Positions 5,679 through 7,692 of a DNA stretch of 7,692 bases are shown piece by piece. The notes beneath the pieces are model-generated. The model had not been told where the DNA came from, did no database searches, and worked only from the letters and a program-made list of their open reading frames with translations. The stretch is from Dehalococcoidia bacterium (GTDB taxonomy: Bacteria > Chloroflexota > Dehalococcoidia > UBA3495). The position numbers and the translations under genes were made by a program. Position 1 is the first letter of the stretch. Every line of letters begins with the position of its first letter. The stretch lies in NCBI GenBank assembly GCA_028822675.1, contig JAPKDE010000120.1, forward strand, positions 1 through 7,692. Reading direction: 5' to 3'.

Positions 5679-6116
5679 TCACTGAATAAACATCGGGATG
5701 ACTGCGTGGACGTAGTAAAAGCTCTTGAAGAATTTGCCATAACACGGCGGCCTACTTTCGTTCGTGCAGGCGCAAGGGAATGACTTAACACAGCCAATAC
5801 GATATTCCGCCACTGAGGTCCCGTTGTACCCCCGGCGCACCGTGATGCGTTCAGAATCCTGATTGAGATGCCCGAAGTACGCACTCAGCCGACCGTTAAC
5901 CAGGCCTTTGGTTGATATTGTGTAATAGAGCGACCAGAAGGAAAGATCCAAACGGTAACGGAAGGAATACGAAGAAGAGTGACTCCACTGACAATTGCAT
6001 CATCCTCCATTGAGGAACTCTACGAGCCATTCGCCGATGTCTCGGACGATAATTCCTGAGGCCAAAACGTATGTAAGTGGCACTTGCTCAACCCAGGATG
6101 AGCGGTGGATTGGTAA
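5670..6116 (+). pseudogene. unrecognised coding frame interrupted only by TGA codons
   Basis: The plus-strand frame from the TAG at 5667-5669 to the TAA at 6114-6116 (148 codons) is protein-like. It contains V-V-K-A-L-E-E-F-A-I-T-R-R-P-T-F-V-R-A-G-A-R-E, H-R-D-A-F-R-I-L-I-E-M-P-E-V-R-T-Q, and E-R-P-E-G-K-I-Q-T-V-T-E-G-I-R-R-R-V. It ends with I-E-E-L-Y-E-P-F-A-D-V-S-D-D. It has five in-frame stops, all TGA (5781, 5814, 5913, 6057, 6099). Reading the first three as Trp gives plausible sequence (R-E-W-L-N, R-H-W-G-P, F-G-W-Y-C). The simplest view is a decayed gene in which TGG codons became TGA; intact neighbours use TGG normally. The last part overlaps a dispersed repeat, so the native end may be the TGA at 6057. 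The 90-codon minus-strand ORF here is its codon-aligned antisense shadow. Confidence 0.4.
6024..6108 (+). repeat. dispersed repeat, copy B
   Basis: This is the plus-strand partner of 2320-2403. It shares GAGCCA, ATAATTCCTGAGGCCAAAA, CGTATGTA and CTCAACCCAGG in the same order and spacing. The two copies are about 3.7 kb apart in opposite orientation and enclose all the truncated genes and the selenoprotein operon. Confidence 0.6.
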
Positions 6117-6141
6117 CGTTAAATCGCCACCACCAACCACC

Positions 6142-6167
6142 CGTCATTCCTGCGAAGTCAGGAATCC
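6142..6167. repeat. REP-like hairpin repeat, copy 1
   Basis: ATTCCTG (6146-6152) pairs with CAGGAAT (6159-6165) around a 6-base loop. It belongs to the common CGTCATTCCTGCGAAGGCAGG-type intergenic repeat known from many bacterial genomes, and has a diverged direct copy at 6382-6408. Confidence 0.65.
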
Positions 6168-6216
6168 ACTGTGCCACCAAAGTTCGCCACACGCCCGTGG
6201 GGAATTACGCCCCATT

Positions 6217-6352
6217 CCGCTCGTGGTGAGCCCGTCGAACCATTGTGTCGAACCTACCAGGTTGATCACCACTAGGACGTGGCTTATGCGGGTCCTTGGA
6301 CTGGTCCGATAAGTCGAGACTCTCGACTCCGGTCGGAGCTCAGGACGAGCGG
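6217..6352. repeat. imperfect inverted repeat element (MITE-like)
   Basis: CCGCTCGTGGTGAGC at 6217-6231 and GCTCAGGACGAGCGG at 6338-6352 are complementary at 13 of 15 positions and bound a 136-base unit. Inside it, AGTCGAG (6312-6318) and CTCGACT (6322-6328) form a tight hairpin. The arm sequence is of the type seen in abundant short intergenic repeats that read through as GTGAGCCCGTCGAAC. It has no coding capacity. It is nested between the two hairpin copies at 6142 and 6382. Confidence 0.55.
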
Positions 6353-6381
6353 TGGGCCGTGAAAATTGCTGAGTTGCCTCA

Positions 6382-6408
6382 TCGTCTTTCCAGCGAAGGC
6401 TGGAAACC
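6382..6408. repeat. REP-like hairpin repeat, copy 2
   Basis: TTTCCAGC (6387-6394) pairs with GCTGGAAA (6399-6406) around GAAG. It aligns to copy 1 without gaps over about 26 bases; where the stem bases differ, both arms have changed together so that pairing is kept. Confidence 0.65.
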
Positions 6409-6471
6409 AGGAATCCCTGCCAATACAGATATGATAGCAATGTTATTCAACCAATAGCGCTAGAAAATAAA

Positions 6472-6509
6472 AAGAACCTCCGCCCTTCTGTAGAAGGGCG
6501 GAGGTTCTT
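6472..6509 (-). terminator. Rho-independent terminator of the cupin gene
   Basis: The 18-base arms AAGAACCTCCGCCCTTCT (6472-6489) and their exact complement (6492-6509) flank two bases. On the minus strand the hairpin is followed by TTTTTATTTTC. It begins 25 bases after the stop of the gene at 6535-7113 and would also block read-through from the repeat region on the other strand only weakly. Confidence 0.93.
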
Positions 6510-6534
6510 GGATTAACAGTTTAGATTTCCAAAA

Positions 6535-7113
6535 TTACCGGTTCATCACCGTCATGGTGCCGGTCTCTGGGTTGTACTGGAATCGGGTCACCCGGTCAAG
6601 TTTCTGGGACTCTAGTCTGACCACTATGGAGCGGGTTTCTTCAACATTTAGGGTGTCGTGAATTTCTCCCGGCAGGAAGTAGGCCACTGCCCCATCCTCT
6701 TGAACAAACCGTCCATGCTCCACGATCTGAGCCTTTTCCACGCCTTCTCCAGGGAAAGCCCAGCGCCATTTCCGCTGCTGAATGGCTCCTGTGTAGACGC
6801 CGTAGACCACCCAGGTCACACCGTGGTCGTGGGGTAGGTTATCTTGCCCAGGTTTCTGGACTGAAGCCATGAGCCACCAGCCGTTGCCCGGATGCCCGGT
6901 TTCTTCGTCCAGATGGAGGGAATACCGACCATAGCCACCCTCTTCTTCAAGCTCCAGCTTCTCTTCCAGCCAGCCCGGTACGGCCAGCAGAGATTTCAAG
7001 AATGCGGAAACTGTCTTCGCTTGGACATGGGGATCTTCCTCGGTCCGAAAAACGTTCCTTACGTCTTCAACGAAGGCTTCCATTGTGTAATTAGCTGTTT
7101 GAACTTGGGCCAT
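6535..7113 (-). CDS. cupin-fold metalloenzyme, cysteine dioxygenase-like
   Basis: A 192-residue protein from ATG 7113-7111 to TAA 6537-6535. AGGAG sits 7 bases before the ATG. The double-stranded beta-helix core runs from about residue 78 to 175. It holds the metal-binding motif P-H-D-H-G (His95, His97) with an aromatic strand T-W-V-V-Y-G-V-Y-T-G, and the second motif F-L-P-G-E-I-H-D-T-L-N (His152). The closing strand is R-S-I-V-V-R-L-E-S-Q-K-L-D-R-V. The H-x-H plus distal His with the G-E-I-H-D/N pattern is that of the cysteine dioxygenase/thiol dioxygenase-like cupins, which bind Fe(II) and oxidise a thiol or related substrate. An acidic helical N-terminus (residues 10-60) precedes the core. 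The substrate is not predictable. It is soluble and cytoplasmic, and monocistronic between its own promoter and terminator. Confidence 0.85.
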   Translation of the reverse strand: MAQVQTANYTMEAFVEDVRNVFRTEEDPHVQAKTVSAFLKSLLAVPGWLEEKLELEEEGGYGRYSLHLDEETGHPGNGWWLMASVQKPGQDNLPHDHGVTWVVYGVYTGAIQQRKWRWAFPGEGVEKAQIVEHGRFVQEDGAVAYFLPGEIHDTLNVEETRSIVVRLESQKLDRVTRFQYNPETGTMTVMNR

Positions 7114-7150
7114 TTCAATTCTCCTGTGCGATAGATGATATTTAGTATTA

Positions 7151-7182
7151 TCATTGTGCTAGGGACAATGAGCCGCTGTCAA
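7151..7182 (-). promoter_or_regulatory. promoter and operator candidate of the cupin gene
   Basis: On the minus strand a perfect TTGACA (7182-7177) is followed after 18 bases by CACAAT (7158-7153, four of six matches to TATAAT). A perfect 7-bp-arm inverted repeat, TCATTGT-7-ACAATGA, spans 7151-7171. It covers the -10 box and most of the spacer, which is the placement of a repressor operator. Confidence 0.55.
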
Positions 7183-7245
7183 CGGTTTCAATGAGATATT
7201 GATGCCGCGATAACATCAAACTACCGCAGCAACCGGTTGCGGACC

Positions 7246-7270
7246 GGCCACCAAATCAGATTTGGTGGCC
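7246..7270 (+). terminator. strong hairpin followed by T-rich run, plus-strand orientation
   Basis: GGCCACCAAATC (7246-7257) and GATTTGGTGGCC (7259-7270) are exact complements around a single base, and TATTTAGTTTTCC follows on the plus strand. This looks like a Rho-independent terminator, but no plus-strand gene lies just upstream. A 12-bp perfect palindrome, GCAACCGGTTGC (7229-7240), stands right before it. It could stop antisense or read-through transcripts ahead of the gene at 7422. Confidence 0.55.
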
Positions 7271-7421
7271 TATTTAGTTTTCCTGTGGCGTGTTGATCGG
7301 TATACGTTCTGGATATCAGGTGCGGATTGACGCTGGCGTTTTTTTCGCGCCGGGGCTATTATATGCGCAACATTTCCCTGGCTCCCAATCCTAGACCTAC
7401 CCCCACTATAGGAGGCGAACC

Positions 7422-7692
7422 ATGGCAGAAAATTTCACAATCTTGGTCGGCACCGTCGGTCAAGGCATGAACGTAAGCGGCGATAGCGGCGCTACTTGGA
7501 CAAAAATTCGTAACCCAATCCCTTCTGAGTGCAACATCAGGGCTCTCCGATCTTACCCTGACAACCCGCATCGGATCATCGCCGGCACCGACGGTCTCGG
7601 CCTGTTCCGCAGCGATGACAACGGCATCAACTGGGAGACCATTGATTCCCCCATCGGCGACCAACAGATCTGGTCAGTGGCCGTTGACCCCA
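7422..7692 (+). CDS. BNR/Asp-box beta-propeller protein, N-terminal part (3' end outside window)
   Basis: The ATG at 7422 follows AGGAGG with a 6-base spacer. Ninety residues are visible before the window ends. Two Asp-box motifs (S-x-D-x-G-x-x-W) are present: S-G-D-S-G-A-T-W at 19-26 and S-D-D-N-G-I-N-W at 64-71. Each follows beta strands such as F-T-I-L-V-G-T and R-I-I-A-G-T-D-G-L-G-L-F. This is the repeat of sialidase-like and Vps10/sortilin-like propellers of the glycosyl hydrolase BNR type. No signal peptide precedes the first blade, so a cytoplasmic location is likely. Related short propellers are often annotated as glycosyl hydrolases without evidence of activity; catalytic residues cannot be judged from this part. 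Confidence 0.88.
   Translation, partial: MAENFTILVGTVGQGMNVSGDSGATWTKIRNPIPSECNIRALRSYPDNPHRIIAGTDGLGLFRSDDNGINWETIDSPIGDQQIWSVAVDP

Noticed and set aside
5679..5951. 90-codon minus-strand ORF
   Set aside because: It is codon-aligned antisense to a more protein-like plus-strand frame and has no ribosome binding site; its composition is unlike a folded protein.
6142..6408. CRISPR array
   Set aside because: Only two diverged hairpin copies about 240 bases apart, with no regular spacers.
6144..6440. 98-codon minus-strand ORF
   Set aside because: It lies entirely within intergenic hairpin and inverted repeats.
7327..7362. TTGACG ... TATTAT promoter for the propeller gene
   Set aside because: The spacer is 24 bases, too long for a standard sigma-70 promoter.
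7359..7664. 101-codon minus-strand ORF
   Set aside because: It is antisense to the Asp-box propeller gene, which has a strong ribosome binding site and clear motifs.

Overview
The window looks like a gene-poor, heavily rearranged stretch of a bacterial chromosome, most likely from an uncultured Chloroflexota (Dehalococcoidia/SAR202-like) organism or a relative. This assignment is an inference. It rests on the mix of a dockerin-type cell-surface tail, a small HTH/zinc-knuckle regulator family, XRE regulators and a UGSC-type selenoprotein, and no rRNA or core marker gene is present to confirm it. Intact genes are islands between gene remnants, dispersed repeats and an insertion-sequence scrap.

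Layout. Positions 1-488 (+) hold the C-terminal part of an ADP-ribosyltransferase-like small protein and a tiny membrane ORF one base downstream. Positions 489-855 show no gene. A 65-residue unknown protein lies on the minus strand (856-1053). A broken HTH/zinc-knuckle regulator (1303-1631, +) and an intact XRE regulator (1699-2076, +) follow. Positions 2077-2637 hold no gene but carry one copy of a dispersed repeat. At about 3020-3045 two 5'-truncated genes meet head to head: a dockerin-ended surface protein (-) and a GMC oxidoreductase (+).

The most notable locus is the minus-strand pair at 4999-3404. The first gene reads through an in-frame TGA that falls exactly at the U of a U-G-S-C motif, so it encodes a UGSC-family selenoprotein; a candidate bacterial SECIS hairpin lies just downstream of the TGA. 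The second gene encodes a conserved protein of about 342 residues with no known function that I can assign. It starts 33 nt after the first gene stops and is probably co-transcribed. The promoter has a perfect TATAAT and a 13-bp palindrome where the -35 box should be. Sec incorporation needs selA/selB/selC/selD elsewhere in the genome.

Positions 5139-6116 are a graveyard: an IS3-family transposase remnant, a frameshifted minus-strand gene end, and a plus-strand frame whose only interruptions are five TGA codons. Positions 6024-6408 hold composite repeats, including two direct copies of a hairpin with compensating base changes. Beyond them lie an intact cupin/cysteine-dioxygenase-like gene (7113-6535, -) with a clear terminator and a promoter/operator, and the start of a BNR/Asp-box beta-propeller gene (7422 to window end, +).
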